From NCBI GenBank assembly GCA_021805565.1, contig JAJZFA010000006.1, positions 1 to 64,000 of the forward strand: a stretch of 64,000 bases of DNA. The letters run 5' to 3'. The notes beneath the pieces were generated by a model. That model was not told the DNA's origin, made no database searches, and saw only the letters and a program-made list of their open reading frames with translations. Below, piece by piece: positions 17,931-26,985 of the stretch. Both the position numbers and the translations under genes were made by a program. Source of the stretch: Pseudomonadota bacterium. GTDB taxonomy: Bacteria > Pseudomonadota > Alphaproteobacteria > Acetobacterales > Acetobacteraceae. How positions within the stretch are numbered: the first letter of the stretch is position 1; each line of letters starts with the position of its first letter.

Positions 17931-17980
17931 GCGGCGACTCCGGCCGGCCGATTCGTCCCTCAACATCGAGAAAGCCGAAC

Positions 17981-18763
17981 GTGGCAACATCCAAAGACGA
18001 TCCGATCGACGACAAGCCGATGCCGCTGCTGGATCACTTGATCGAGTTCCGCAAGCGGCTGATCTGGTCCGCCGGCACGTTCCTGATCTGCTTCGGCGTG
18101 GCGTATTATTTCTCCAGCGATATCTACTACTTTCTGGCGGAACCGCTGGCCGCCGTGCTGCGCGACCAGGGCAATCCCGATCCACACCTGATCTATACCC
18201 AGCTGTACGAAGCGTTTTTCACCAAGATCAAGGTGGCGTTCTTCGGCGGCGCGTTCGTCGCCTTCCCAATGATCGCGGTACAGCTCTGGCTGTTCGTCGC
18301 GCCCGGCCTGTATCGCAGCGAAAAGCGGGCTTTGTTGCCGTTTTTGGCCGCCACGCCGATCCTGTTCGTGGCCGGTGCGGCACTGGCGTATTACTTCGTG
18401 TTCCCGTTCGCGTGGCGCTTCTTCGCCAGCTTCCAGACCTCGACCGGCGGCGGCGGCGTGCCGATCGAGTTGCTGCCCAAGGTCAGCGAATACCTCGATC
18501 TGGTGATGAAGCTGATTTTCGCGTTCGGCATCACGTTTCAGCTTCCCGTGGCGCTGACGCTGCTGGCCAAGGTCGGCATCACCAGTTCCACGCAACTGAA
18601 GAAACTCCGCCGCTACGCTTACGTGGGCATGTTTGTGATCGCCGCGATCCTGGCGCCGCCCGATGTCATCACCCAGACCGGCCTGGCGGTGCCGCTGATC
18701 GCGCTGTACGAAATCTCCATCGTGTGCGCCCGCTGGGTCGAACCGAAGCCCGTGGAGGTCTGA
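17981..18763 (+). CDS. tatC: Sec-independent translocase protein TatC
   Basis: A 260-residue inner-membrane protein with six predicted helices. It has the TatC N-terminal signature [15 protein letters not shown] and the periplasmic-loop/TM3 region [20 protein letters not shown]; the last helices contain [20 protein letters not shown]. It starts with GTG at 17981 in a weak leader (GAGAAAGCCGAAC). It binds twin-arginine precursors with TatB. The stop lies 5 nt before the serS ATG, so tatB-tatC-serS are probably one operon, a common alphaproteobacterial order. Confidence 0.94.
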   Translation: MATSKDDPIDDKPMPLLDHLIEFRKRLIWSAGTFLICFGVAYYFSSDIYYFLAEPLAAVLRDQGNPDPHLIYTQLYEAFFTKIKVAFFGGAFVAFPMIAVQLWLFVAPGLYRSEKRALLPFLAATPILFVAGAALAYYFVFPFAWRFFASFQTSTGGGGVPIELLPKVSEYLDLVMKLIFAFGITFQLPVALTLLAKVGITSSTQLKKLRRYAYVGMFVIAAILAPPDVITQTGLAVPLIALYEISIVCARWVEPKPVEV

Positions 18764-18768
18764 CGCCC

Positions 18769-20046
18769 ATGCACGACATCCGCACCATCCGCACGGATCC
18801 GGCGGCATTCGACGCCGCGATGGCGCGCCGCGGCCTGCCCGGTGTGGCCGGCGAACTGATGGCGCTGGACGCTGCCCGCCGAACCGCGCAAACCGGATTG
18901 CAGGAACAACAGGCGCGCCGGAACGCGCTGGCGAAAGAAATCGGCCAGGGCAAGCGAACCGGTGCCGATACCGCCGCGCTGGAAGCCGAGGCGATTGCCC
19001 TGCGCGGCGCCATGGAAGACTTGGAAAAGCACGTTCCGGAACACGACGCGGCCATAAAGCGCGTTCTGGACGGACTGCCGAACCTGCTGGATGCGTCGGT
19101 GCCCGACGGATCGGACGAAACCGCCAACGTGGTGCTGAAACAATCCGGCTCGCCGCCGGCCTTCGGGTTCGCGCCGAAACAGCACTTCGAACTGGGCGAG
19201 GCGCTGGGGATGATGGATTTCGTCACCGCCGCCAAGCTGGCAGGCGCCCGGTTCACCGTCCTGCGCGGCCCGCTCGCTCGGATGGAACGGGCGCTCGGGC
19301 AATTCATGCTGGATCGGCACACGCTTGAACGCGGCTATCAGGAGACCGTGGTTCCATCGCTGGTCAACGAGGCCACCGCGTACGGCACCGGCAACCTGCC
19401 GAAATTCGAGGACGACCTGTTCAAGACCACGGACGGCCGCTACCTGATCCCGACCGCCGAAGTGCCCCTGACCAACACCGTGGCCGGCGATATCGTGGCG
19501 GAGAAGCTGCTGCCGCTGCGGTTGACGGCGCTGACGGATTGTTATCGCAGCGAGGCGGGGTCGGCCGGGCGCGACACGCGGGGCATGTTGCGCCAGCACC
19601 AGTTCCGCAAAGTGGAACTGGTCTGCATTTCCCATCCGGACAACAGCGCCGCGGAGCACGAATGGATGACCCGTTCGGCGGAACTGATCCTGGAGGCACT
19701 GGAACTGCCATACCGCCGGATGCTGCTGTCGTCGGGCGATACCGGTTTCGCGTCCACCCGCACGCACGATCTGGAAGTCTGGCTGCCGGGGCAGGGGATG
19801 TACCGGGAAATATCGTCCTGCTCCAACTGCAAGGATTTTCAGGCTCGGCGGATGAACGCGCGGTTCCGCGGCGGGGCGGATGGGAAGTCCGTGGCGTATG
19901 TCCACACGCTGAACGGATCGGGCGTCGCCGTCGGGCGCGCGCTGATCGCGGTGATGGAAAACTATCAGCGGGAAGACGGATCGATCGCCGTGCCGGCGGT
20001 GCTGCGGCCTTACATGGGCGGGCTGGAGACGATCGGTGGACCCTGA
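18769..20046 (+). CDS. serS: Seryl-tRNA synthetase
   Basis: A 425-residue class II aminoacyl-tRNA synthetase. The N-terminal coiled-coil tRNA-binding arm spans about 28-105. Class II motif 2 contains [18 protein letters not shown] followed by HQFRKVELV. Motif 3 reads [18 protein letters not shown]. The ATG at 18769 follows the tatC stop; the frame is open further upstream inside tatC but family length fixes the start. It charges tRNA-Ser (and initiates selenocysteine charging where present). The adjacent restriction cassette converges on it with a 9-nt gap. Confidence 0.95.
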   Translation: MHDIRTIRTDPAAFDAAMARRGLPGVAGELMALDAARRTAQTGLQEQQARRNALAKEIGQGKRTGADTAALEAEAIALRGAMEDLEKHVPEHDAAIKRVLDGLPNLLDASVPDGSDETANVVLKQSGSPPAFGFAPKQHFELGEALGMMDFVTAAKLAGARFTVLRGPLARMERALGQFMLDRHTLERGYQETVVPSLVNEATAYGTGNLPKFEDDLFKTTDGRYLIPTAEVPLTNTVAGDIVAEKLLPLRLTALTDCYRSEAGSAGRDTRGMLRQHQFRKVELVCISHPDNSAAEHEWMTRSAELILEALELPYRRMLLSSGDTGFASTRTHDLEVWLPGQGMYREISSCSNCKDFQARRMNARFRGGADGKSVAYVHTLNGSGVAVGRALIAVMENYQREDGSIAVPAVLRPYMGGLETIGGP

Positions 20047-20055
20047 GACAAGCGG

Positions 20056-20868
20056 CTACACGGCATATCGCCGATAGGATCGCAATTCCTCGTGGCTGAT
20101 ACTGTCGGCGGACACGAGGAGATAGTGTTTCTCGTCCACAACGCAAACACGGCCATCTTGTATAGATAATTCGAACATTGCCATCCGGTTATCGTCCATG
20201 AACTGGGCGGAGACCGTCCGGCATACGAGGTTCGGGAATTTGTCCGCGCAACATGCGATGTCTTGTTTGGTCTGAACGACGGACAGTTGATCTCTGCCGC
20301 CTTTGGCCTGAACCGGTATAACGTATTGAACGCCATGCCGGTCGATACCGACATAAACTTCGTCGATCTCGATCTGGCCGATTTCGGTGACCGATGTTCG
20401 CATGTGACTTTGCAGAGAATAGGCGGTGACGCCCAGAAATACATCGATGAGGCGGTTATAGCGGACACGCGCCAATAGCGTTTGTTCGTCGTTCAGGGCG
20501 TAGGCCGCGATGATTTCGGGCGTCGCGTCGGGGATTTTGACCGCCGCGATATCTCGGTTAGGAACAATTCGGTTGACCGGCACCAGCGAGAATTTATAGC
20601 GGGCGCGACCATCTCCCTCGATAATCCATTCTGTCCCTTCTCGCTGTGTATCGATGACCTGCCGGGGCATCGGGGTTCGATAGCGAATTGCGTAGAGCAC
20701 ATCTCCGATATTCTTCGGAAGCTCAATCCCGAGAGCAACTGCGGCGCGTTCGATATCCTGCCGCGCGAACGGAATTGCGGTTACGCCCGGCTTGTAAGCA
20801 CCGAGCGACGGATCGAAAAAAATACGCTCGACAAGTTGCTTGTAGCGATTCTCTTTAGGTTCCGGCAA
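20056..20868 (-). CDS. Putative type II restriction endonuclease
   Basis: A 270-residue soluble protein directly behind the C5 methyltransferase gene, overlapping its end by 14 nt. A probable PD-(D/E)xK-like core is the acidic EIDEVYVGI followed by a strand VIPVQAKGG (candidate residues about E167/D169 and K189). The block KNIGDVLYAIRYRTPMP resembles N-terminal regions of restriction enzymes linked to C5 methylases. The start is taken as TTG 20868 with GAGGAG 6 nt upstream; no ATG occurs near. Endonuclease function is inferred mainly from linkage and this weak motif, and the recognition site is unknown. Confidence 0.65.
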   Translation of the reverse strand: MPEPKENRYKQLVERIFFDPSLGAYKPGVTAIPFARQDIERAAVALGIELPKNIGDVLYAIRYRTPMPRQVIDTQREGTEWIIEGDGRARYKFSLVPVNRIVPNRDIAAVKIPDATPEIIAAYALNDEQTLLARVRYNRLIDVFLGVTAYSLQSHMRTSVTEIGQIEIDEVYVGIDRHGVQYVIPVQAKGGRDQLSVVQTKQDIACCADKFPNLVCRTVSAQFMDDNRMAMFELSIQDGRVCVVDEKHYLLVSADSISHEELRSYRRYAV

Positions 20869-22192
20869 AAACAAGCTCCTCGTCCAGGCTGGAATATTGT
20901 GCCTCGATTTCGTGTTGCTTGCGTTTTTTTGCGCCGCTTTTTCGATTGCGGTGGCCGATAGGGTTCTGCACGCCAAAATACCGTGAAGCCTGCGACATAT
21001 CCATGCCGATCAACGCGGGATCGCCAAGCTGAATAGTATCCGCGGGCCGGACCGGTTCGATCCCGAGCGCTTTCATAACGGCACTGGCAACGGCGCGGGC
21101 AAGCGGCGGCGGGACCGAATTGCCGATTTGCCGGGCGCCATGCCACTTCGTCGCATGGAAACGAAACCAGTCGGGGAAGCCATGCAGGCGCGCCATCTCG
21201 CGCACGGTAATACAGCGCGGGAAAGCGTAGTGGATCGGACGCGGGCTGGTGAACGCGCCGCGGGAGGAGTCTGTCCCCGCGCGCAGAGTGTTGCTCACAC
21301 CGTTTTCGGCCAGTTTGAAAAATCGGGATATCGGTTCCACGGCGCCGGGTGCGGTCTGGGCAAAGCGCCGCCGGGAAATGCTACTATGGTCTGTTCGGGC
21401 GCTGGATGTCAGTACTGCGGGATCCCATTCGCGCTCATAGCCGTAATGCCAGGCATCGTCTGTCAGGCATCGCAATTCGCGAGCGTACGGAGTCGGTTCG
21501 CCCCATTGCCTGGGACGTACTTCGTCGCTGTCTAGCAATGCGCCAAAGCGCTCCGCGTCTGGAAGGTCTTCAAGCGCATCGCGGCAGGTCGGCCCCTTGG
21601 GTTCGCTTCGCCACTCGTTGCCTGCCGGGCAAAAAAGCTTACCTGGGTATATGGGTAATGGAAGGTCTTTGCGTGCGCCATATAAGAACAGCCGCTCACG
21701 GTGTTGCGGCACTCCATAGGCAGCGGCGTCCAGCACTTGCCATGGCAACACAACCCGATAGCCGATCGCGTCGAAGGCGGCGATCAATTCGTCGAGGAAC
21801 GCCCGATGGCCGCCAACCGTGAGGCCTTTCACGTTTTCGAAAACGAAATACGACGCCCGCAGTTCGCCCACAATGCGAACGAATTCTCGTACCAGGCTGT
21901 TTCGCGGATCGTCGAGAACGCGATGTCCGATCAAGGAAAAGCCCTGGCACGGGGCGCCCCCGAATACGACATCGACTGTGCGCCGGCCGATACCGGACGC
22001 TCTCCGTAGCGCCGCGCCGGTCAGCGCTTCGACCGATTGTGGCAAGACGGCACAGCGGGGGAAATTAAAAGCATGAATCGCGGCATGAATCGGATCGATC
22101 TCGACCGCGCCCGCGACGTCGAAGCCTGCCTGTTCGAACCCTAGGCTTAACCCGCCCGCTCCAGCAAAGAGATCGATTCCGATCGGACGCAC
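20855..22192 (-). CDS. DNA (cytosine-5) methyltransferase
   Basis: A 445-residue C5 methylase with all main motifs in order: I (DLFAGAGGLSLGFEQAGF, from residue 7), IV (GGAPCQGFS, catalytic Cys82), VI (FENVKG), VIII (QHRERLF) and X (ARQIGNSVPPPLA). The GTG at 22192 is preferred: AAAGGG lies 6 nt upstream and DLFAGAGG then falls at the N-terminus as usual. An ATG at 22225 and the open frame to 22276 are alternatives. It modifies cytosine within an unknown target and protects against the neighbouring endonuclease. The C-terminal tail past motif X is basic (RNRKSGAKKRKQ). Confidence 0.94.
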   Translation of the reverse strand: MRPIGIDLFAGAGGLSLGFEQAGFDVAGAVEIDPIHAAIHAFNFPRCAVLPQSVEALTGAALRRASGIGRRTVDVVFGGAPCQGFSLIGHRVLDDPRNSLVREFVRIVGELRASYFVFENVKGLTVGGHRAFLDELIAAFDAIGYRVVLPWQVLDAAAYGVPQHRERLFLYGARKDLPLPIYPGKLFCPAGNEWRSEPKGPTCRDALEDLPDAERFGALLDSDEVRPRQWGEPTPYARELRCLTDDAWHYGYEREWDPAVLTSSARTDHSSISRRRFAQTAPGAVEPISRFFKLAENGVSNTLRAGTDSSRGAFTSPRPIHYAFPRCITVREMARLHGFPDWFRFHATKWHGARQIGNSVPPPLARAVASAVMKALGIEPVRPADTIQLGDPALIGMDMSQASRYFGVQNPIGHRNRKSGAKKRKQHEIEAQYSSLDEELVFAGT

Positions 22193-22214
22193 GGCATTCC
22201 CTTTATGTTTCAAT

Positions 22215-22679
22215 CTAAACAACATCCGGTGGCATAAATAGGGCTTTTGCCCCACGATGTCGATCGGGATTTTCACCGTCCAAAAAATCTACCAGATCGG
22301 CGGTCAGTTCGTCGAGCTTTTTGGTCTGGCATTGCCAGACAATAAGGACCGTCCATCCCATTGCCCGCAGTTCGTCGGCCTGGGCGGCATCGCGTCGCCT
22401 GTTGCCCTCCAGCTTGGGTAACCAATAGTGCAGACGGGATTTCGGCGGCCGGCCCATCGCGCAATCATGGGCGTGCCAGAAGCAGCCATGCACGAAGATC
22501 GCCTTGTTGCGCCCGCGAAAGACAAGGTCCGGCCTGCCTGGCAGATCGACCGGATGGAGCCGGTACCGATAACTCAAACCGTGCAGCCGCCGCCGAACGA
22601 TCATTTCGGGCGCGGTGTTCTTCCCGCCGATACGCGCCATGAGTGCACTGCGGCTTTTTTGGTTGCGATTGTCGGTCAC
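22215..22679 (-). CDS. vsr: Very short patch repair endonuclease Vsr
   Basis: A 154-residue protein matching Vsr over its full length: GKNTAPEMIVRRRLH, YRYRLHPVDLPGRPDLVF, the HGCFWHAHDC zinc/catalytic block (about 64-73) and LEGNRRRDAAQADELRAMGW. Vsr nicks T:G mismatches arising from deamination of 5-methylcytosine, so it accompanies C5 methylases. GTG start at 22679. It is first in a minus-strand cassette vsr - methylase - endonuclease with small gaps, consistent with a single transferable unit. Confidence 0.94.
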   Translation of the reverse strand: MTDNRNQKSRSALMARIGGKNTAPEMIVRRRLHGLSYRYRLHPVDLPGRPDLVFRGRNKAIFVHGCFWHAHDCAMGRPPKSRLHYWLPKLEGNRRRDAAQADELRAMGWTVLIVWQCQTKKLDELTADLVDFLDGENPDRHRGAKALFMPPDVV

Positions 22680-22712
22680 ACCTTCGATCCGGAACGGACA
22701 AATAGCCCCAGC

Positions 22713-23540
22713 CTATGACCGAATCAGCCCCGCGATTGTCTCCAGCTGTCCTGGATCGCTGGACGGCACCACCAGCAGCGCGTCGTCGATGCCCAGGTCT
22801 TCCAGCCGGTTCAGCCGGTCCCGCGCTTCCGCCGGCGCGCATAACAGCGAAATCTTTGGCACATGGGGCAGGGGAAGCCTGGCGGGCGGGTCGCGGAAGT
22901 CGGTGAATATGTTCGCCAGCACCGCACGTTTTCCGCCCGCCGCGCGGAACATCTTGATGCCAATCGCCAGGTCCTCCCACGATGTATGGATCCCCGATGC
23001 GATCCAGCCTTGCAAGACCTTGGCGGACAGGTTGATCCAGCGTTCGCTGCGCCACGCTCCCAGCAGAACCGGCGGACCGCCTTCGCTTCCGGGCCAGACG
23101 GACAGGGCCGGCCCATAGACCGCCTCGCCCGCCCATACCCGCCGCATGATATCCAGGCTGGCGGTCAGCGTCTTGAACCGGGCATCGTAATCGGCCTGCA
23201 CCGCGTCGAAGTCGTGCTTGGTCGAACCGCTGCCGACACCGAAACGGAGCCGGCCGCCGGACAGGATGTTCAATGTCTGCACCCGGTGGGCATGTTCGAC
23301 CGGATGGCGCAGCGGCACCTGGACGACGCAGGTGCCAAGTTCGATCCGGGTGGTTTGGGTCGCCAGCGCGCCCAGCAGGATCAGCGGGTCCAGCGTCGGT
23401 TTACCGCGCGCGAAGGCATCGGTGACCCACAGGCCGTGAAAACCGAGCGCCTCGGCGGAACGGGCGATGGCGGTGACGTGCTCGACGACCGAAGGGCCTG
23501 TTTCGGCGGCGGATGGGATCGTGACGATGCCGATGCGCAT
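22713..23540 (-). CDS. LLM-class flavin-dependent oxidoreductase
   Basis: A 275-residue luciferase-like (F420/FMN) TIM-barrel protein. Recognisable parts are HVTAIARSAEALGFHGLWV at the N-terminus, TTRIELGTCVVQVPLRHP, and GGRLRFGVGSGSTKHDFDA for cofactor binding. Relatives are alkanal, sulfonate or F420-dependent monooxygenases/reductases; the substrate is undefined. It lies between the restriction cassette and an enoyl-CoA hydratase on the same strand, with about 47 bp to the latter. Confidence 0.87.
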   Translation of the reverse strand: MRIGIVTIPSAAETGPSVVEHVTAIARSAEALGFHGLWVTDAFARGKPTLDPLILLGALATQTTRIELGTCVVQVPLRHPVEHAHRVQTLNILSGGRLRFGVGSGSTKHDFDAVQADYDARFKTLTASLDIMRRVWAGEAVYGPALSVWPGSEGGPPVLLGAWRSERWINLSAKVLQGWIASGIHTSWEDLAIGIKMFRAAGGKRAVLANIFTDFRDPPARLPLPHVPKISLLCAPAEARDRLNRLEDLGIDDALLVVPSSDPGQLETIAGLIRS

Positions 23541-23587
23541 TGGTCTGCGTTCCTATTTTTATTCTGCAATACTACATTTTTCAGGCG

Positions 23588-24385
23588 TTACTGTCCGGTG
23601 AACACCGCCGGCCGTTTCTCGCGGAATGCCGTAACGCCCTCTTCGAAGTCGCGGGTCGCGCCTGCCTTGCCTTGCAACCGAGCCTCGAGGTCCAACTGGT
23701 CGCTGTAGGTGTTTTCCAGGCCTTCCCAGTACATCTGGCGGATCAGGCCGATCGAGCGCGGGCCGCTGGCCAGTTTCGTGGCCAGTTCCATGGCTTTCGC
23801 CATCATTGCCGAATCGTCTTCCACGCGGTTGATCATACCCCATGCCAGCGCCGTTTCGGCCGGCAGCGGCTGGGCCAGCAGCGACAGTTCCATCGCCCTG
23901 GCCATGCCGATCAGGCGCGGCAGCAGCCAGGACGATCCGCAATCGGGCACCAGCCCGATGCGGGCGAACGCCTGCAGAAACGATGCGGATCGGGCGGCGA
24001 TCCGGATGTCGCCGGTCAGCGCCAGGCTCATGCCCGCGCCCGCCGCCATGCCGTTGATCGCGGTCACAACCGGGATGGACAGGCCCCGCAGCCGCATGAA
24101 CATGGGATTGTACCAGGTGTCGAGGTCGCTTTTTGCCTCGCCGCGGGCCTCGGCTGCCCGGTCGCGCGGCTGGCGGTCGGGATCGTTGAGGTTAGCACCG
24201 GAACAGAAGGCGCGGCCGGCCCCGGTTATCACCAGGCAACGAGCCGATCCGGCTTCCACCCGGTCCATCGCAGCCGTCATATCTTCGCGCAGCTTGTGGC
24301 CGAATGCGTTCAGCACGCCTGGGTCGTTCAGCGTCATGACCGCAACGTTGCCGGTCGTTTCGAGGAGAATCCTGCCGTGTTTCAT
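23588..24385 (-). CDS. Enoyl-CoA hydratase/isomerase, PaaG-like
   Basis: A 265-residue crotonase-fold enzyme. Oxyanion-hole residues lie in RAFCSGANL and INGMAAGAGMSLAL. The catalytic segment reads FARIGLVPDCGSSWLLP: the Asp in place of the usual second Glu is typical of PaaG-type isomerases that act on ring-epoxidised phenylacetyl-CoA, though other 2-enoyl-CoA isomerases share it. The C-terminus ends AFREKRPAVFTGQ. Divergent from a second crotonase gene at 24469. Confidence 0.88.
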   Translation of the reverse strand: MKHGRILLETTGNVAVMTLNDPGVLNAFGHKLREDMTAAMDRVEAGSARCLVITGAGRAFCSGANLNDPDRQPRDRAAEARGEAKSDLDTWYNPMFMRLRGLSIPVVTAINGMAAGAGMSLALTGDIRIAARSASFLQAFARIGLVPDCGSSWLLPRLIGMARAMELSLLAQPLPAETALAWGMINRVEDDSAMMAKAMELATKLASGPRSIGLIRQMYWEGLENTYSDQLDLEARLQGKAGATRDFEEGVTAFREKRPAVFTGQ

Positions 24386-24468
24386 GGTGTCCTTCCTGGT
24401 GCCGGTTGCTATCCAGCCGATCGGCGCCAGGCTAACAGCACTACCGGCGAAAGCCAGGGGAGGGCGGA

Positions 24469-25482
24469 ATGGACGATCCGGACAGCCGGCAGTACGTTGC
24501 GTATGCGTGTAACGACCATATCGCGACGATCGCCCTGGACAGACCAGAAAAGTTGAACGCTGTCAGCGACGAAGTGGTACGGCAGTTGATGGCGGCATTC
24601 CGGCGATTCGATTCGGACCCGGAGGCGTATGTCGCGATTCTGTGCGGGCGGGGCAGGGCGTTTTGCAGCGGTGCGGACGTGCATCGGCGGCAACTGCGCT
24701 CGCGCGCGGAATTGGAGCGTTTGGGCGGCCCCCAAGGCCATGGCGCCAATGCCGGAGACCTGTTGTTTCAATCGGTCAACTGGAAGCCGGTTATCGCCGC
24801 CGTGCATGGTTACGTGCTGGGACTGGGGTTGGGGATGGTCCTGGACCGAGACCTGATCGTTGCCGAAGCCGGCACGCGATTTCAACTGACCGAAACGTCT
24901 CGTGGCCTCGGCGCGGCGAAGCACTGGGCGCAGTTTCACTTCCGGGGTGCCGGTGCGTTCGGCGACGACGTGTCGCTGACCGGCCGTTATTTCAGTGCCG
25001 AAGAAGCATTGGCGGCCAATGTCATCAACCGGGTCGCGCCCAGAGGGGAATTCATGGACGCCGCGATGGTTCTGGCGCAACAGGTCGCGGCTAATCCGCC
25101 CCTGTCGGTGCGGGCGACGGTTCGGACAAGGCGCTGGTTCCTGGATCGTTACGCCAAAGAGGCCGCGTTCCAGCAGGCGCCGATGCGATTGTATCTGACG
25201 GAAGATTTTCATGAAGCGGCGCTGGCATTCAAAGAAAAGCGAAGCCGCGTGGTTTCAATGGGCGGTAGAATCGCACATGGCCCGGACGATGCCAGGCCAT
25301 GTCGATACGATTGGGTTTGGCAACCCGGACCTTATCGCGCGCCGGCCTTGCGGCCTGGCTTACGGCCCGCGGACTTCTTTGCGGGCGGCGGCGGAGCGAT
25401 GGCGACCCGGCTGCGCCCCAGGCCCATCTTCTTGGCCAGTTCCGACCGTGTCTCGGCGTATTTCGGTGCGACCATCGGATAG
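24469..25482 (+). CDS. Enoyl-CoA hydratase/isomerase with frameshifted C-terminus
   Basis: Residues 1-258 form a normal crotonase domain: RAFCSGADVH and HGYVLGLGLGMVLDRD supply the oxyanion hole, and TETSRGLGAA is the active-site helix. After AFKEKR (25225-25242) the frame runs on for about 80 low-complexity residues antisense to mucR. The next frame reads KPRGFNGR then TAG at 25266-25268, exactly the usual family ending (compare AFREKRPAVFTGQ next door). A one-base loss in the A-rich CGAAG at about 25240-25243 explains this. The true gene was probably 24469-25268. A sequencing error would look the same. Catalytic residues are intact, so the protein may still work. Confidence 0.85.
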   Translation: MDDPDSRQYVAYACNDHIATIALDRPEKLNAVSDEVVRQLMAAFRRFDSDPEAYVAILCGRGRAFCSGADVHRRQLRSRAELERLGGPQGHGANAGDLLFQSVNWKPVIAAVHGYVLGLGLGMVLDRDLIVAEAGTRFQLTETSRGLGAAKHWAQFHFRGAGAFGDDVSLTGRYFSAEEALAANVINRVAPRGEFMDAAMVLAQQVAANPPLSVRATVRTRRWFLDRYAKEAAFQQAPMRLYLTEDFHEAALAFKEKRSRVVSMGGRIAHGPDDARPCRYDWVWQPGPYRAPALRPGLRPADFFAGGGGAMATRLRPRPIFLASSDRVSAYFGATIG

Positions 25483-25787
25483 GTTGGCGGCAGCCCCCAT
25501 TTCGCACGATACTGATCGACGGTCAGGTTGTGTTCCGTCATGAGATGCCGCTTCAGCATCGTCATTTCCTTGCCGTCTTCCAGGCAAACGATGTAATCGG
25601 CAAACACCGACTTGGTGACCGGGACGGCGGGTTTGGCTGCTTCGACCGGTTCCGCGACTTCGCCAATCGTTGACAAGGTTTTATAGACCTCACGAATCAG
25701 GGACGGTAACTCCTCAACGGAGACCGTGTTCTTGGTTACGTGAGCACTTACGATCTGAGCCGTCAGGCCCAACACATCTTCTGCCAT
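25332..25787 (-). CDS. mucR: Ros/MucR family transcriptional regulator
   Basis: A 151-residue zinc-finger DNA-binding protein. The finger region is YIVCLEDGKEMTMLKRHL then MTEHNLT, followed by AKWGLPPTYPMVAPKYAETR, diagnostic for Ros/MucR. The second Cys of the finger is Asp (CLED), a substitution known in some family members that still fold. A Lys/Ala/Pro-rich tail follows. MucR proteins silence exopolysaccharide, motility and horizontally acquired genes at AT-rich sites. The gene stands alone; the frameshifted crotonase frame overlaps it antisense by 151 bp. Confidence 0.93.
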   Translation of the reverse strand: MAEDVLGLTAQIVSAHVTKNTVSVEELPSLIREVYKTLSTIGEVAEPVEAAKPAVPVTKSVFADYIVCLEDGKEMTMLKRHLMTEHNLTVDQYRAKWGLPPTYPMVAPKYAETRSELAKKMGLGRSRVAIAPPPPAKKSAGRKPGRKAGAR

Positions 25788-26355
25788 ATATTTCTTTCCT
25801 GCAAATCAGCGTTGCGGTTCATAGAACAGTTTAGCTAGCAACGCCATGGTATATCGCAAAAATGTGCGACAATATTGTTTTGGCAAGGATGGAACCCCGG
25901 CTGCCGTCGCTCTTGCATGGTATGGCGTTGACGTGCCTGTGGACTTGCGTTTGATTTGAACGTGCGAAAAGGACAGGCGCGCTACTGGCGCCGAACGGAA
26001 AAATGACGCTACCGACAGGTCTGCCCGCGGCGCCGTGGCGACCGATTTTGGCAGACCGCGCCAGCGTCTTTGTCTTGTGGGCCGCCAGGCGGCATCTCGC
26101 TGGACAGCGGGTTTCTGTCGGACAGCGACGGGATAGCGAGTGTCCCCTGGGGCACGGGCGGCGACCGTCGCGCCGGGTTGTGGCGCCGCGGATGGCATGA
26201 ATGGCGGTTTGAACGGGCAGTGTTACGGGTGTGTCGATCCGCGGCAATTGCCGGCACGGAGTCGCACACCGTGCCGGAATCGATGGCGGGTCCGCGCGGT
26301 CGCGGCGACGGCGCGGACCAACCGCCACCTAGCCAGGGGAACCGGGTGAAGGTTT
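25788..26355. other. Gene-poor region upstream of mucR
   Basis: No credible gene. The part next to mucR has AT-rich stretches (for example around 25850-25890) that could hold its promoter and autoregulatory sites. The rest, up to the IS remnant, has no recognised content. Confidence 0.4.
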
Positions 26356-26985
26356 TTAACGGGCGATGAGGCCTGCGAGGAAATCGTCATCCCAGACGGC
26401 GACTTTACGACGCAAACGCATCGAATCCTTGCTGGTGGCGGTTCGCGGAAGGTTATGCGCCATGTGTTCGATGATGGTGAAATTGGCAGGCGCGTGGCCG
26501 GTTCGCGCGCGGCAATCGTCGTCGCGAAATATCATGTCCATCACCCAATCGTCGCGTGGCTTCAGGAACGGCATAACCGGCCAGGGCCGAAGGCCTTGGT
26601 CATGGTCGCGGCCCTGATCGGCGCCATCGTGCGCAGCCACTGGTCGATCGAGAACAGCCTCCATTGTTATCGCGGTTGCGGTGCGGGTTTCGATACGGCC
26701 GCGATCGCCGCCGATCGTGGTGTCGCGTGTGACCTTTGTATCGGCAAAATCCCTGGCCTTCTGTTCCGCGGCGAAAAGTCCGACGTCCTCGCGCAGCGAC
26801 CCCTGGTTGCCTTTTAGCACCAGGACATAGTCGGCTTTCTTGTCGACTATGGTCTGAGCGATATCGCGCTGGCACCCCCGTCTGGCCATTCCACCAGGCT
26901 GCGCCTGTCGGAACCTTTGGCCAGCCTTGCCCATCGCATCGATGGCGACGATCGCTCCCACAATCGCCAGCATCCTCGCCACCCT
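26356..26985 (-). mobile_element. ISAs1-family transposase remnant with internal inversion
   Basis: Minus-strand frames give pieces of an ISAs1 (H-repeat type) transposase: [55 protein letters not shown], then WVMDMIFRDDDCRARTGHAP and MAHNLPRT, ending WDDDFLAGLIAR and TAA. An extra ~54 bp ([13 protein letters not shown]...) interrupts the IDAMG/CQRDIA junction. The expected middle (VAWLQERH, PKALVMV, IVRSHWSIENSLH) is present but on the plus strand at 26548-26664, so that block is inverted. No intact transposase or terminal repeats are seen. Confidence 0.85.

Noticed and set aside
25806-26369. Several 60-165 codon frames on both strands between mucR and the IS debris
   Set aside because: Arg/Ala-rich, mutually overlapping and without starts or motifs.
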